A stretch of DNA of 36,773 nucleotides from an uncultured Bacteroidales bacterium (GTDB lineage Bacteria; Bacteroidota; Bacteroidia; Bacteroidales; UBA932). The translations under genes were made by a program, and so were the position numbers. Of the stretch, positions 1 to 7,752 are shown in pieces. Under the pieces are notes generated by a model, which was not told the origin of the DNA, ran no database searches, and was given only the letters and a program-made list of their open reading frames with translations. Each line of letters begins with the position of its first letter. The first letter of the stretch is position 1. The stretch covers positions 1 through 36,773 of the forward strand of contig CALVDP010000021.1 of NCBI GenBank assembly GCA_944326315.1, in the 5' to 3' direction.

Positions 1-1
1 T

Positions 2-77
2 GGATTTCGAAGAAATCGTAACGTCAGTTCGACGGAATCTCTGATACTGAACATAATAATTCGTCGAACTGACGTTA
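2..77 (+). repeat. 76-bp palindromic repeat, copy 1 (inverted relative to copy 2)
   Basis: This copy contains a perfect 15-bp inverted repeat, AACGTCAGTTCGACG at 20-34 and its complement at 62-76, around a 27-bp spacer. Its outer edge (3-17) is a second small palindrome, GATTTC-GAA-GAAATC. The reverse complement of 2-77 matches 4431-4506 at 73 of 76 positions, and identity stops at both edges, so the unit looks bounded. It lies 5' of the small ORF and lipoprotein gene. It could be a MITE/REP-like element, a recombination site or a bidirectional attenuator; the sequence does not decide. Confidence 0.9.
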
Positions 78-106
78 TCTTACCAATACAATAAACCAAT
101 TATAAA

Positions 107-286
107 ATGAAAACGAAAGAACTAATCAACGGTGGATGGACAGATGTTCCGTCAATGACGGCGGGGTATTCTCGCCCTGATTTCAGCATTGTTTGCGCAA
201 GCTGCGAGATCGGATTCTGCAGCAGCGCCATCATGAACGACTACGACATAATTGACCATGGCGAAAGTGGCTTTTGGGAGGAATAA
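107..286 (+). CDS. Small 59-aa ORF upstream of lipoprotein operon, function unknown
   Basis: The frame runs from ATG 107 to TAA 284-286 and encodes 59 residues. It has no signal peptide. The N-terminus is MKTKELINGG, which ends in a double glycine reminiscent of, but shorter than, GG-type peptide leaders. Three cysteines follow at 30, 33 and 38, and the C-terminus is acidic with a tryptophan (ending GFWEE). The start lies in an A-rich leader typical of Bacteroidales translation starts. The stop overlaps the GGGAGGA ribosome site of the next gene, whose ATG is only 4 nt after the stop, so the two look translationally coupled. It may be a precursor or leader peptide, or a chance ORF. No family was recognised. 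Confidence 0.45.
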   Translation: MKTKELINGGWTDVPSMTAGYSRPDFSIVCASCEIGFCSSAIMNDYDIIDHGESGFWEE

Positions 287-290
287 TATC

Positions 291-1820
291 ATGAAAACAG
301 TTTTCGGTCTTATGGCACTGGCAGCAATAGCGGCCGTGTCAGTCTCATGTACGCAAGAGCAGCCTGACGGCGGAGCATTGCAGTCCCGGGTGGAGATAAG
401 CTTCACGGGCCGGACTGCGGAGACCCCGGATACCAGGACCGCGCTTCAGGACGGTTCGAAAGTCGTGTGGACAGAAGGTGATGCCATAGGAGTTTTCGGC
501 AATTCTGACAAGGCGGAACAGTTTACCCTTGAATCCATAGATGAATCCGATGCTTCCATTGCCACATTTACCGGTTCGATTGTTCCGGCGGAAACATATT
601 ATGCCGTCTATCCGTACGATTCTGATGCAGTCTTGTCCGGCAGTGCCGTTTCCATGGAGCTTCCGGCAGAACAGACTGCAGCCGCAGGCACCTTTGCTTC
701 CGGAGTCAGTCTTGCTGCAGCTGTGTCTGAGAACGGCAGCCTTCAGTTCCATAATCTCTGCGGCCTGGTGTCTCTGACACTCAGCTCAGTGCCGGAAGGA
801 TACACGTTGCAGTCCGTCACCATGGAAGGACGGAACGGGGAGAAGATAGCCGGTGCAGTATCCGTATCGGTGCCTGGACTGACACCGGCGGCAGGGGAGA
901 ATGCCGGTACTTCCGTGACATTGATTGCCGCAGAAGGCGCGTCCCTTTCAGCCGGGACATATGTGTTCACGATCATTCCTGCTGAGTTCACGAAAGGTAT
1001 CAAAGTCACATTCGACTATGGCGTTGACGGCAAGGCCGAGATAGTATCAGACCAGGCATTGACAGTGAAAGCCGGCGAGAATCATGTGCTTCCGGCACTG
1101 GAAGCCAGGATACAGAGCCTCGTGCCGCTCGATGGCATCAGCCATTGGCCTAATGCCGACAACACGGGAGCCCTGCCTGGAGAGATGACGAACTACCAGG
1201 ATGCTTTCCCTTATTCCATGCTTTTCGACGGGATCATTGACAACAATATAAACATGTGGCATACGACGATTACCGGAATATCGAACGGCTCTCTCTCAGG
1301 CCATCCTATAGTGGCGACATTCGACCTCGGCGCCGAATACAATCTCAGCAGCTATGTTGTCTGGGGAAGATACGGCGGTACGATTGACAATCCTATGGGT
1401 AACAAGAGTGCAGAAGGTACATTCAATGACTATTTTGCATTCGGATGCTACAACCCGCGCAAATTCAAGCTCTACGGAAGTGCTTCCGAGCCGATCAACA
1501 CGACAGACGAGAGCTATTGGGCAGTGGACGGAGCATGGCTCAATGACTGGACCCTGCTTGCCGACAGCGAGGTGATAAGGCCGAGCCAGAATGTCCCTAC
1601 CATTCCGGTAAGCGGACAGTCCGGCAACTATTGGATACCTACGGAGGAAGATTTCGAAGCTGCAGCTGCCGGATTTGAATTCGAGATAGCCAGAGACCTT
1701 CCGGCAGTGCGTTATGTGAGAATCGTCATTACCGAGACCTGGGATACTCTGGAGCGGTACAGAATCTCGTTCGGCGAACTGCATTTCTACAGTTATATAC
1801 CAGACACAGATGAAGAATAG
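291..1820 (+). CDS. Lipoprotein with fimbrillin-like N-terminus and DUF5000/discoidin-like C-terminus
   Basis: A 509-aa predicted surface or periplasmic lipoprotein. The SPII signal is MKTVFGLMALAAIAAVSVSC, with lipobox SVSC and the acylated Cys at 20. I chose ATG 291 because GGGAGGA lies just upstream and the signal starts here; an in-frame ATG at 252 would bury the signal. Residues about 35-275 carry the RTAL...VVWTEGDAIGVF pattern of fimbrillin-like Bacteroidales lipoproteins. Residues about 280-505 resemble DUF5000 / F5-8C-like glycan-binding domains (LFDGIIDNNINMWHT, ATFDLG, VRYVRIVITETW). Its stop overlaps the rhamnosidase gene by 11 bp, so the two are probably co-translated. The likely role is glycan capture for the enzyme. 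Ligand and exact family names are inferred from remembered motifs. Confidence 0.8.
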   Translation: MKTVFGLMALAAIAAVSVSCTQEQPDGGALQSRVEISFTGRTAETPDTRTALQDGSKVVWTEGDAIGVFGNSDKAEQFTLESIDESDASIATFTGSIVPAETYYAVYPYDSDAVLSGSAVSMELPAEQTAAAGTFASGVSLAAAVSENGSLQFHNLCGLVSLTLSSVPEGYTLQSVTMEGRNGEKIAGAVSVSVPGLTPAAGENAGTSVTLIAAEGASLSAGTYVFTIIPAEFTKGIKVTFDYGVDGKAEIVSDQALTVKAGENHVLPALEARIQSLVPLDGISHWPNADNTGALPGEMTNYQDAFPYSMLFDGIIDNNINMWHTTITGISNGSLSGHPIVATFDLGAEYNLSSYVVWGRYGGTIDNPMGNKSAEGTFNDYFAFGCYNPRKFKLYGSASEPINTTDESYWAVDGAWLNDWTLLADSEVIRPSQNVPTIPVSGQSGNYWIPTEEDFEAAAAGFEFEIARDLPAVRYVRIVITETWDTLERYRISFGELHFYSYIPDTDEE

Positions 1821-4383
1821 TATTGTTGGTTTTTTGATAGTTTTGACGGCATCTCTGCTTGCGGTTTCCTGTGGAAGCCGCGGCGGTGCCGTGCTTACGG
1901 ATGCCCTTGACGCCTCTGCCTGGGCGCATTCCGAATGGATTTCAGCTGCGGACGCCCCTGTCGTCACCTGTCAGATCAGGGACGGGGAGCGTGCGGCTGA
2001 CGGAGCCAGCTGGTTCGTCTCGGAAGTGAATCCTTCCGGGAAGGTGGTGTCGGCGAAATGGATGACGACCGGACTTGGCGTCTATCAGCTTTATGTCAAT
2101 GGCGAGCCTGTCGGGAAGGAAGTCCTGAAACCCGGCTTCACCCATTTCAGGAAGACAAGGATCTCATACACGTACGACATCACGGGACTCCTCACTGAAG
2201 ACAATGTACTGGCTGCCCAGGTGACCCCAGGCTGGTGGGCGGACAAGATCATCACACCTCTCGGGCAGACCGGGATGAACGGCAGGAAGTGCGCGTTCCG
2301 CAGTGTCCTGGAGATTGTTTATGCCGACGGCACGAAGGAGTATTACGGTACCGGTACGGAGAACTGGAAAGCCGGCATTGCCGGTCCGGTGAAACATGCC
2401 GCCATCTATGACGGAGAAGTGTATGACGCACGTGTGCTGCCGGGCTACCTTACCCCGGAGAAACTCTCTGTACCTGAGGTGAACACCGAATTCCAGGGAG
2501 AGATTGTACCCACCGGTGGAGCGGAGATCTATCACAGGCATGATCTGGCCCTGAAACCGGTGAAGGCTTATGTATGGAAGACTGTCGAAGGCGTCCGCGA
2601 AGGCGAAGCCGGGAAAGTCGTGGTGGAAAGGGAATATGCGGACGGAGATGTCATGACCCTTTCCGAAGGCGAAAATCTGGTGATAGATTTCGGACAGAAC
2701 TGTGCCGCAGTGCCGTATTTCGACTTCAAGGCTGACGCAGGGGTGACACTGACCTGTCTGCCTGCCGAAATCCTGAATGACGGCAACGGGGCGGAATCCA
2801 GGGGCATGGACGGCCCGGAAGGCAGCATCCATCGCCGCAACCTCCGCACCCAGGACACCGGGATGAGACTCGACTATACCTTTGCCGGCGGTGACGGATA
2901 CGAGTCGTATATGCCGATGTGCACGTTTTTCGGCTATCGGTACATAAATCTTACGGCCGACGGTGACGTGACTTTGAAACAAGTCAGGTCAATACCTGTG
3001 ACTTCCATTTCCAGAGAAATAGAGACAGGTGTCCTCACTACGGGAAACGAGCTTGTCAACAAACTTGTCTCCAATACGGTGTGGGGCATGCGCTCGAACT
3101 ATCTCTCTGTCCCTACCGACTGCCCTCAGCGTGACGAGCGTTTGGGATGGACTGCCGATACACAGGTATTTGCCGAGACCGGTTCCTTCTTCGCTTCCAC
3201 GGCAGCGTTTTTCCATAAGTGGATGCGGGACATGCGTGACACCCAGAGTCCGTCGGGCGGCTTCCCTGGTGTGGCTCCTTTGGCACAGTACGGCAGCGCG
3301 GACAACGAGATGATGCGGTGCGGCTGGGCCGATGCCGGCATCATAGTCCCGTGGACAGTCTGGAAACAGTTCGCGGACAGGGAAATCATCGACGAGAACT
3401 GGGAAGCCATGGAAAAATACATGGATCATATCGCTTCCACCAGATACAGGCATGACCTGCATGCTGCGGAGAACGGCAATTTCCAGTGGGCGGACTGGCT
3501 GAGCTATGAACCGCTGGAGAGCTGGAGCGGGCAGTATCTTGAGACTGACGGGAAAGGGAATGCCCGCATCCGTCCGGAGGCGTTGGAGTACTGGGACTTC
3601 CTTTGCGGGTCATATTGGGCCATCGATGCCGGGATGATGCGTGACATGGCTGCCGCCACGGGCAGGGATTCCTCGAAATATGAGGCTATGTATCAGGAAG
3701 CCAGAGCTTATCTCAGAGACACTTTCCTCAATGAGGACGGACTGTTCAAAGTGAAGATACTCAATACGATGCAGACTCCGGCCCTGTTTGTGCTGAAGAA
3801 CGGTCTCCTGGACGGTGAGGCGAAAGAGGCTTTGACGGAACGTCTGCGTGAGAATTTCAGGGCACATGACGGCTGTCTTCAGACCGGCTTCCTCGGGACG
3901 TCCATCCTGATGCAGACACTTACCGACAATGGAATGGGTGACATTGCCTATGACCTGCTTTTCCAGCGCAGGAATCCGAGCTGGCTCTATTCCGTAGACA
4001 ACGGAGCGACCACGATCTGGGAGCGCTGGAACAGCTATACCATCGAGAACGGAATGGGCCCGAACGGCATGAACAGCTTCAACCACTATGCTTACGGCTG
4101 CGTATGCCAATGGTTGTGGGAGACTGCCGCCGGTATCTGTGCCGATCCTGCCGACCCCGGTTTCAGGCATATCATCATGAAGCCGTTGCCTGACAGGAGG
4201 CTCGGTTCCATCGATGCCGTCTTCGAGTCAGCCGCCGGACAGATCAGAAGTTCCTGGAAGTACGAGGACGACGTCTGGATATGGGACTTCACCATTCCTG
4301 AAGGAGCTACGGCCAGTGTTACCCTTCCGGGAGAGACCGATGCCAGAGAATACGGCTCCGGTTCTTACCGGATAACGAGATGA
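1810..4383 (+). CDS. GH78 alpha-L-rhamnosidase, lipoprotein
   Basis: An 857-aa enzyme predicted to remove terminal alpha-L-rhamnose from plant or microbial glycans. It begins with an SPII signal ending LLAVSC, which predicts a membrane-anchored, probably surface or periplasmic enzyme. Order of parts: N-terminal beta-sandwich carrying LYVNGEPVGKEVLKPGFT, a concanavalin-like domain about 270-395, the (alpha/alpha)6 catalytic domain about 405-750, and a C-terminal beta domain. The GH78 signature DCPQRDERLGW starts at D437; E443 is the probable general acid and E738 in TIWERW the probable base, by family analogy. Length is normal for the family and nothing looks broken. The start overlaps the preceding gene by 11 bp. 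No SusC/SusD pair is in view, so any polysaccharide utilisation locus would extend upstream of the window. Confidence 0.93.
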   Translation: MKNSIVGFLIVLTASLLAVSCGSRGGAVLTDALDASAWAHSEWISAADAPVVTCQIRDGERAADGASWFVSEVNPSGKVVSAKWMTTGLGVYQLYVNGEPVGKEVLKPGFTHFRKTRISYTYDITGLLTEDNVLAAQVTPGWWADKIITPLGQTGMNGRKCAFRSVLEIVYADGTKEYYGTGTENWKAGIAGPVKHAAIYDGEVYDARVLPGYLTPEKLSVPEVNTEFQGEIVPTGGAEIYHRHDLALKPVKAYVWKTVEGVREGEAGKVVVEREYADGDVMTLSEGENLVIDFGQNCAAVPYFDFKADAGVTLTCLPAEILNDGNGAESRGMDGPEGSIHRRNLRTQDTGMRLDYTFAGGDGYESYMPMCTFFGYRYINLTADGDVTLKQVRSIPVTSISREIETGVLTTGNELVNKLVSNTVWGMRSNYLSVPTDCPQRDERLGWTADTQVFAETGSFFASTAAFFHKWMRDMRDTQSPSGGFPGVAPLAQYGSADNEMMRCGWADAGIIVPWTVWKQFADREIIDENWEAMEKYMDHIASTRYRHDLHAAENGNFQWADWLSYEPLESWSGQYLETDGKGNARIRPEALEYWDFLCGSYWAIDAGMMRDMAAATGRDSSKYEAMYQEARAYLRDTFLNEDGLFKVKILNTMQTPALFVLKNGLLDGEAKEALTERLRENFRAHDGCLQTGFLGTSILMQTLTDNGMGDIAYDLLFQRRNPSWLYSVDNGATTIWERWNSYTIENGMGPNGMNSFNHYAYGCVCQWLWETAAGICADPADPGFRHIIMKPLPDRRLGSIDAVFESAAGQIRSSWKYEDDVWIWDFTIPEGATASVTLPGETDAREYGSGSYRITR

Positions 4384-4430
4384 TTCTCCAGGGGCGGAAG
4401 TCCGTGACCTGTCCGGGACAGTCATAAATT

Positions 4431-4506
4431 TAACGTCAGTTCGACGAATTATTCTGTTCAATATCAGAGATTCCATCGAACTGACGTTACGATTTCTTCG
4501 AAATCC
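4431..4506 (-). repeat. 76-bp palindromic repeat, copy 2 (inverted relative to copy 1)
   Basis: This is the reverse complement of copy 1 with 3 mismatches in 76. Internal arms are 4432-4446 and 4474-4488 (14 of 15 paired), followed by the hairpin GATTTC-TTC-GAAATC at 4491-4505. It begins 48 bp after the rhamnosidase stop, so it could also act as a 3' hairpin for that transcript. Together the two copies frame a 4.35-kb segment holding only the small ORF and the two lipoprotein genes. Confidence 0.9.
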
Positions 4507-4520
4507 CTTTCCTTTTTCGT

Positions 4521-4554
4521 GAGGGTGACTCAAAAGTGACTTTTGGTCACCCTC
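4521..4554 (+). terminator. Long perfect hairpin, possible bidirectional terminator
   Basis: GAGGGTGAC pairs with GTCACCCTC, and inside it CAAAAG pairs with CTTTTG around a TGA loop. That gives 15 pairs with one bulged T. No clear T-run follows on the plus strand, so termination is inferred from the stem alone. It sits 15 bp beyond the copy 2 repeat. Confidence 0.4.
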
Positions 4555-4555
4555 A

Positions 4556-4603
4556 AACGTCTTTCTTCGAAAGACTAAATTCATCCTAACCCCCTGCACC
4601 CCC
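4556..4603 (+). repeat. Intergenic module M1, copy 1
   Basis: A 48-bp unit starting with the hairpin GTCTTTC-TTC-GAAAGAC (4559-4575), then AATTCATCCTAACCCCCTGCA. It matches 4727-4774 at 47 of 48 positions, and its first 40 bp match 36350-36389 at 38 of 40. It is non-coding as far as can be seen. Confidence 0.88.
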
Positions 4604-4688
4604 GGGGATTAACCTTGACAGGTTTTCCTCCTTCGCACCTCAGGAATATCCAAATAAATTTGGTATTCCATTCGGTTTGTCGTCGGTT
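4604..4688 (+). repeat. Intergenic module M2, copy 1
   Basis: An 85-bp unit that recurs at 36448-36534 with only a 2-nt insertion in a loop. It contains a nested stem: GGAATA/TATTCC outside CCAAAT/ATTTGG (4643-4669). The second copy keeps the pairing despite the extra A residues, which fits a conserved structure. Confidence 0.88.
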
Positions 4689-4726
4689 GTGCGACTCCCA
4701 GTCGCGGTCCTTTCGGGGTGCCCCCG

Positions 4727-4774
4727 AACGTCTTTCTTCGAAAGACTGAATTCATCCTAACCCCCTGCACCCCC
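4727..4774 (+). repeat. Intergenic module M1, copy 2
   Basis: Second M1 copy, 171 bp after the first, with one substitution. It is preceded by GGGGTGCCCCCG (4715-4726), a junction also seen before the M1 copy near 36350. Hairpin at 4730-4746. Confidence 0.88.
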
Positions 4775-4870
4775 TATTAAGCAATTACATTGCTTTTCCT
4801 CGTTCCGCCTCGGGCATATCGGAATACATTCCGACATGCCACTCGGCTCACCACTCGGTTAGGGGGATCT
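4775..4870 (+). other. Gene-free hairpin-rich spacer between M1 and M3
   Basis: No coding frame or promoter is convincing here. Two stems are clear: AAGCAAT-TAC-ATTGCTT at 4779-4795, and TCGGAA-TACA-TTCCGA at 4819-4834, the latter enclosed by GGCAT/ATGCC. The composition resembles the neighbouring repeat modules. Confidence 0.6.
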
Positions 4871-4900
4871 CGCTTCCTCCGGTCGCGGTCCCTTCGGGAC
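4871..4900 (+). repeat. Intergenic module M3, copy 1
   Basis: A 30-bp unit identical at 30 of 30 positions to 36536-36565. It ends in the stem GTCCC-TTC-GGGAC (4888-4900). A diverged relative is present at 4693-4716. More TTC-loop stems follow at 4924-4934 (GGAC/GTCC) and 4946-4962 (AATTCAT/ATGAATT). Confidence 0.88.
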
Positions 4901-4997
4901 TTTTGACCCAGCCCCCTTACGCCGGACTTCGTCCTCTATAGAGGTAATTCATTTCATGAATTCACGTTAAATTTAGATGAATTAAAACCCAAATTTT

Positions 4998-5028
4998 TTT
5001 GTCATCTCGACAAAATGTGTTATTTTTG
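4998..5028 (+). promoter_or_regulatory. Bacteroidetes-type promoter for rplU-rpmA
   Basis: TTTG at 4998-5001, a 19-bp spacer, then TATTTTTG at 5021-5028, a full match to the TAnnTTTG -7 element. Transcription would start near 5035 and leave a leader of roughly 80 nt before rplU. Confidence 0.75.
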
Positions 5029-5117
5029 CAGACCAAATTTGATACAAGATTGTTAAGCTATTGACAAAGAGCTGCTTATGCAGCCGCTTGCAGTCGAAAC
5101 TTTTAGTTTTATTGATT

Positions 5118-5429
5118 ATGTACGCAATAGTTGACATTGCTGGCCAGCAGTTTAAGGTAGAAGCTGGCATGGAGATTTTCGTGAACCGCCTTCCGGACGA
5201 GAAGGGTGCATCCGTTGTTTTCGACAAGGTGCTTCTTATCGACTCTGAGGGTGAGGTCAAGGTCGGAGCCCCTTACATTGACGGTGCTGTTGTGAAGGCT
5301 ACCGTTCTGGATGATACATGCAGGGGTAAGAAAGTGCTTGTATTCAAGAAGAAACGCCGCAAAGGCTATCAGAAGATGACAGGCCACCGTCAGAATTTTT
5401 CCAAGATTCAGATTAACGAAATCGCTTAA
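5118..5429 (+). CDS. rplU: 50S ribosomal protein L21
   Basis: A 103-aa protein of the large ribosomal subunit that contacts 23S rRNA. The start MYAIVDIAGQQF is the canonical L21 N-terminus, so ATG 5118 was chosen over an upstream in-frame start at 5061 that adds a non-conserved hydrophobic stretch. The C-terminal part has the basic KKKRRKGYQKMTGHRQ signature for rRNA binding. rpmA follows after 24 nt, which is the usual L21-L27 operon. The good promoter about 90 nt upstream supports this start. Confidence 0.97.
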   Translation: MYAIVDIAGQQFKVEAGMEIFVNRLPDEKGASVVFDKVLLIDSEGEVKVGAPYIDGAVVKATVLDDTCRGKKVLVFKKKRRKGYQKMTGHRQNFSKIQINEIA

Positions 5430-5453
5430 TTAAAAGTTCAGGAGGATTTTATT

Positions 5454-5714
5454 ATGGCACATAAAAAAGGTGTTGGTAGTTCCAAGAACGGTCGTGAATC
5501 ACACAGCAAAAGATTGGGTATCAAGAAATTCGGCGACCAGGTCGTCAAGGCGGGCAACATCCTTGTACGTCAGCGCGGCACTGTGCACAATCCTGGACAG
5601 AATGTCGGGATGGGCAGGGATCATACCCTTTACGCACTCATCGACGGGCAGGTGAAATTCTGCAAGAAGGCGAATGCGAAGTCATACGTCTCGGTCGTTC
5701 CTTTCGAGAACTAA
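5454..5714 (+). CDS. rpmA: 50S ribosomal protein L27
   Basis: An 86-aa L27 that sits near the peptidyl-transferase centre. It begins [16 protein letters not shown] directly, without the cleavable N-terminal extension found in many Firmicutes, so no processing protease is needed. A strong AGGAGG lies at 5440-5445, 8 nt before the ATG, which is unusually canonical for this genome. It is the second gene of the rplU operon and is followed by a terminator. Confidence 0.97.
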   Translation: MAHKKGVGSSKNGRESHSKRLGIKKFGDQVVKAGNILVRQRGTVHNPGQNVGMGRDHTLYALIDGQVKFCKKANAKSYVSVVPFEN

Positions 5715-5737
5715 TCCCGGGACCGGTAGATTTGCAA

Positions 5738-5775
5738 GAGGATTGTGCTCGGGACAGAGTCAGTCCTCTTTTTTT
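5738..5775 (+). terminator. Rho-independent terminator after rpmA
   Basis: GAGGATT (5738-5744) pairs with AGTCCTC (5762-5768), with one G-T wobble, and is followed immediately by seven T residues at 5769-5775. It separates the ribosomal operon from serS. Confidence 0.75.
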
Positions 5776-5822
5776 GTTTCCTATATTGACAGTTAATTGA
5801 CAGTCCAATAAATTCATTGATC

Positions 5823-7094
5823 ATGTTGACCCTGAAATTACTCCGGGAGAATCCGGAATTTGTAATCAAGAAGCTTGCAGTCAAGAACTTCGATGCAGGT
5901 GATATTGTCCACAGGATAGTGGAGCTTGACAAGAACAGAAGGGCTTTGCAGACCGAGCTTGACAGCTGTCTCGCAGAGCAGAAACAGAAGTCGGCGCAGA
6001 TTGGCGTGCTGATGAAGGACGGGAAGAAGGACGAGGCTGCATCCGTTAAGGCCGAGGTGGCATCCCTGAAGGAAAAATCCAAGGCCCTTGAGGAGAAGTC
6101 CGAGACCAACAACAGCGAGCTTGATTCGCTTATGGTGCTCCTTCCTAATATTCCGTGCGACCTGGTTCCGGAGGGCAAGGGTGCCGAAGACAATGTGGTG
6201 GTGAAGATGGGCAACACTATACCGGATCTCGGTCCGGATGCACTTCCACACTGGGAGCTTGCCAGGAAATTCGACATAATAGACTTTGACCTCGGAGTCA
6301 AGCTTACAGGGGCCGGTTTCCCGGTCTACAAGGGCAAGGGTGCCCGTCTGCAGCGTGCTCTCATAAACATGTTCCTCGATATCAATACAGCGGCAGGCTA
6401 TCTCGAAGTGGAGCCGCCTGTGATGGTCAATGAGGCGTCAGGCTTCGGTACCGGACAGCTTCCTGACAAAGAGGGACAGATGTACCATGCCAATCTCGAC
6501 AATTTCTATCTGGTGCCTACTGCGGAGGTGCCTGTGACGAATATATACCGGGACGTGATTCTCGGGAACAACGATTTCCCTGTCAAAATGACTGCATATA
6601 CCCCATGCTTCAGGCGTGAGGCAGGCTCCTATGGCAAGGACGTGAGGGGACTGAACCGTCTCCATCAGTTTGACAAGGTTGAGATAGTCAGGATAGAGAA
6701 GCCGGAGAACTCCTATGCTGCCCTTGACGAGATGATAGCCCACGTGGAGGGCATAGTCAACAAGCTCGGACTCCCGTACAGGATACTCCGTCTGTGCGGC
6801 GGTGACATGAGCTTCACCTCTGCCATTACATATGACTTCGAGGTGTATTCCGCAGCCCAGGGCAGGTGGCTGGAGATAAGCTCCGTTTCCAATTTTGAAT
6901 CATATCAGGCCAACAGGCTGAAGCTCAGGTATAAGGATGAAGAAGGCAAGATCAGGCTTGCGCACACGCTGAACGGCAGTTCGCTTGCGCTTCCTCGTGT
7001 CGTGGCCGCCCTCCTGGAGGATAACCAGAAAGACGGCAGGATTGTCATCCCGGAAGCACTGAGACCATATACGGGCTTCGATTTCATCGGCTGA
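5823..7094 (+). CDS. serS: Seryl-tRNA synthetase
   Basis: A 423-aa class II aminoacyl-tRNA synthetase that charges tRNA-Ser. The N-terminal MLTLKLLRENPEFV and the following long coiled-coil arm (about 30-100, rich in K/E/L) bind the long variable arm of tRNA-Ser. Motif 2 is FRREAGSYGKDVRGLNRLHQF from F263, and motif 3 is near the C-terminus (NGSSLALPRVVAALLEDNQ). The start is ATG 5823; a TTG two codons upstream is less likely. ruvC begins 3 nt after the stop, so they share a transcript. A promoter was not clearly found between the rpmA terminator and this gene. Confidence 0.97.
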   Translation: MLTLKLLRENPEFVIKKLAVKNFDAGDIVHRIVELDKNRRALQTELDSCLAEQKQKSAQIGVLMKDGKKDEAASVKAEVASLKEKSKALEEKSETNNSELDSLMVLLPNIPCDLVPEGKGAEDNVVVKMGNTIPDLGPDALPHWELARKFDIIDFDLGVKLTGAGFPVYKGKGARLQRALINMFLDINTAAGYLEVEPPVMVNEASGFGTGQLPDKEGQMYHANLDNFYLVPTAEVPVTNIYRDVILGNNDFPVKMTAYTPCFRREAGSYGKDVRGLNRLHQFDKVEIVRIEKPENSYAALDEMIAHVEGIVNKLGLPYRILRLCGGDMSFTSAITYDFEVYSAAQGRWLEISSVSNFESYQANRLKLRYKDEEGKIRLAHTLNGSSLALPRVVAALLEDNQKDGRIVIPEALRPYTGFDFIG

Positions 7095-7097
7095 CGT

Positions 7098-7655
7098 ATG
7101 CCTGCAGCAAGCAAGACGATAATGGGAATAGACCCCGGAACCAATCTTTTGGGTTTCGGGGTCATCCGTGTATCGGGGAAGAAGGCTTCCTATGTGGACA
7201 TGGGCGTCGTGGACATGCGCAAGGAAAAGGACCATTTCGCCAAGCTGGAAAAACTTGCCGTAGAGATGGAACGTATTCTTGACATCTATTCCCCTGACGA
7301 ACTGTCTGTGGAGTCGCCTTTCTACGGCAAGAACCCTCAGGTGATGCTGAAACTCGGCAGGGCCCAGGGTGCGGCGATCGCGGCTGCACTGAGAAGGGGC
7401 ATACCTGTGACCGAGTATGCACCGCGTAAGGCCAAGATCGCCATAACCGGAGCGGGGGCGGCCTCCAAGGAGCAGGTGTGCACAATGATACAGAAAATGC
7501 TTGACGTCCGTCTTGAACCACAGCATCTCGATGCTACTGACGCTCTTGCGCTTGCTCTCTGCCACTATTTCCATGAGACCAGCCCGCTGCTTGCCGTCAA
7601 GGCTTCCGGGGACTGGAAACATTTTATCGAAGCCAATCCGGACCGTGTGAAATGA
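7098..7655 (+). CDS. ruvC: Holliday junction resolvase RuvC
   Basis: A 185-aa dimeric endonuclease that cuts Holliday junctions with RuvAB. The acidic metal-binding residues are visible: D12 in GIDPGT, E72 in VESPFY, and D145/D148 in HLDATDALALA. Length is normal. It is spaced 3 nt from serS, which implies co-transcription; ruvA and ruvB are not nearby. The start at 7098 is the first ATG after serS and gives a short polar N-terminal tail (MPAASKT) before the conserved core. Confidence 0.95.
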   Translation: MPAASKTIMGIDPGTNLLGFGVIRVSGKKASYVDMGVVDMRKEKDHFAKLEKLAVEMERILDIYSPDELSVESPFYGKNPQVMLKLGRAQGAAIAAALRRGIPVTEYAPRKAKIAITGAGAASKEQVCTMIQKMLDVRLEPQHLDATDALALALCHYFHETSPLLAVKASGDWKHFIEANPDRVK

Positions 7656-7673
7656 TAAGCCGGAGGCATAAAA

Positions 7674-7704
7674 TTTGCATATCTAAATCTGCCTGTTATT
7701 GTTG
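7674..7704 (+). promoter_or_regulatory. Promoter for outer-membrane beta-barrel gene
   Basis: TTTG at 7674-7677, exactly 19 bp, then TATTGTTG at 7697-7704 (one mismatch to TAnnTTTG). It predicts a start site near 7711 and a leader of about 40 nt, which supports the CDS start at 7753. Confidence 0.6.
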
Positions 7705-7752
7705 CCGGGCCGTCTGGTCGCGGTTGGTTTTTCGTGTGGAATTTTAAGAGTT

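Noticed and set aside
252-290. Upstream in-frame ATG extending the 291 lipoprotein by 13 residues
   Set aside because: It would place charged residues before the SPII signal, while GGGAGGA and the signal peptide both fit ATG 291.
2-4506. Classic insertion sequence or composite transposon
   Set aside because: No transposase, integrase or target-site duplication is visible; only the inverted repeats support mobility.
4228-4599. Minus-strand 123-aa ORF across the rhamnosidase end and repeats
   Set aside because: It overlaps the end of a clear gene and passes through palindromic repeats, with no family features.
7098-7655. Missing ruvAB partners taken as a broken resolvase locus
   Set aside because: ruvC is intact with all acidic residues, and ruvC is often apart from ruvAB in Bacteroidota.
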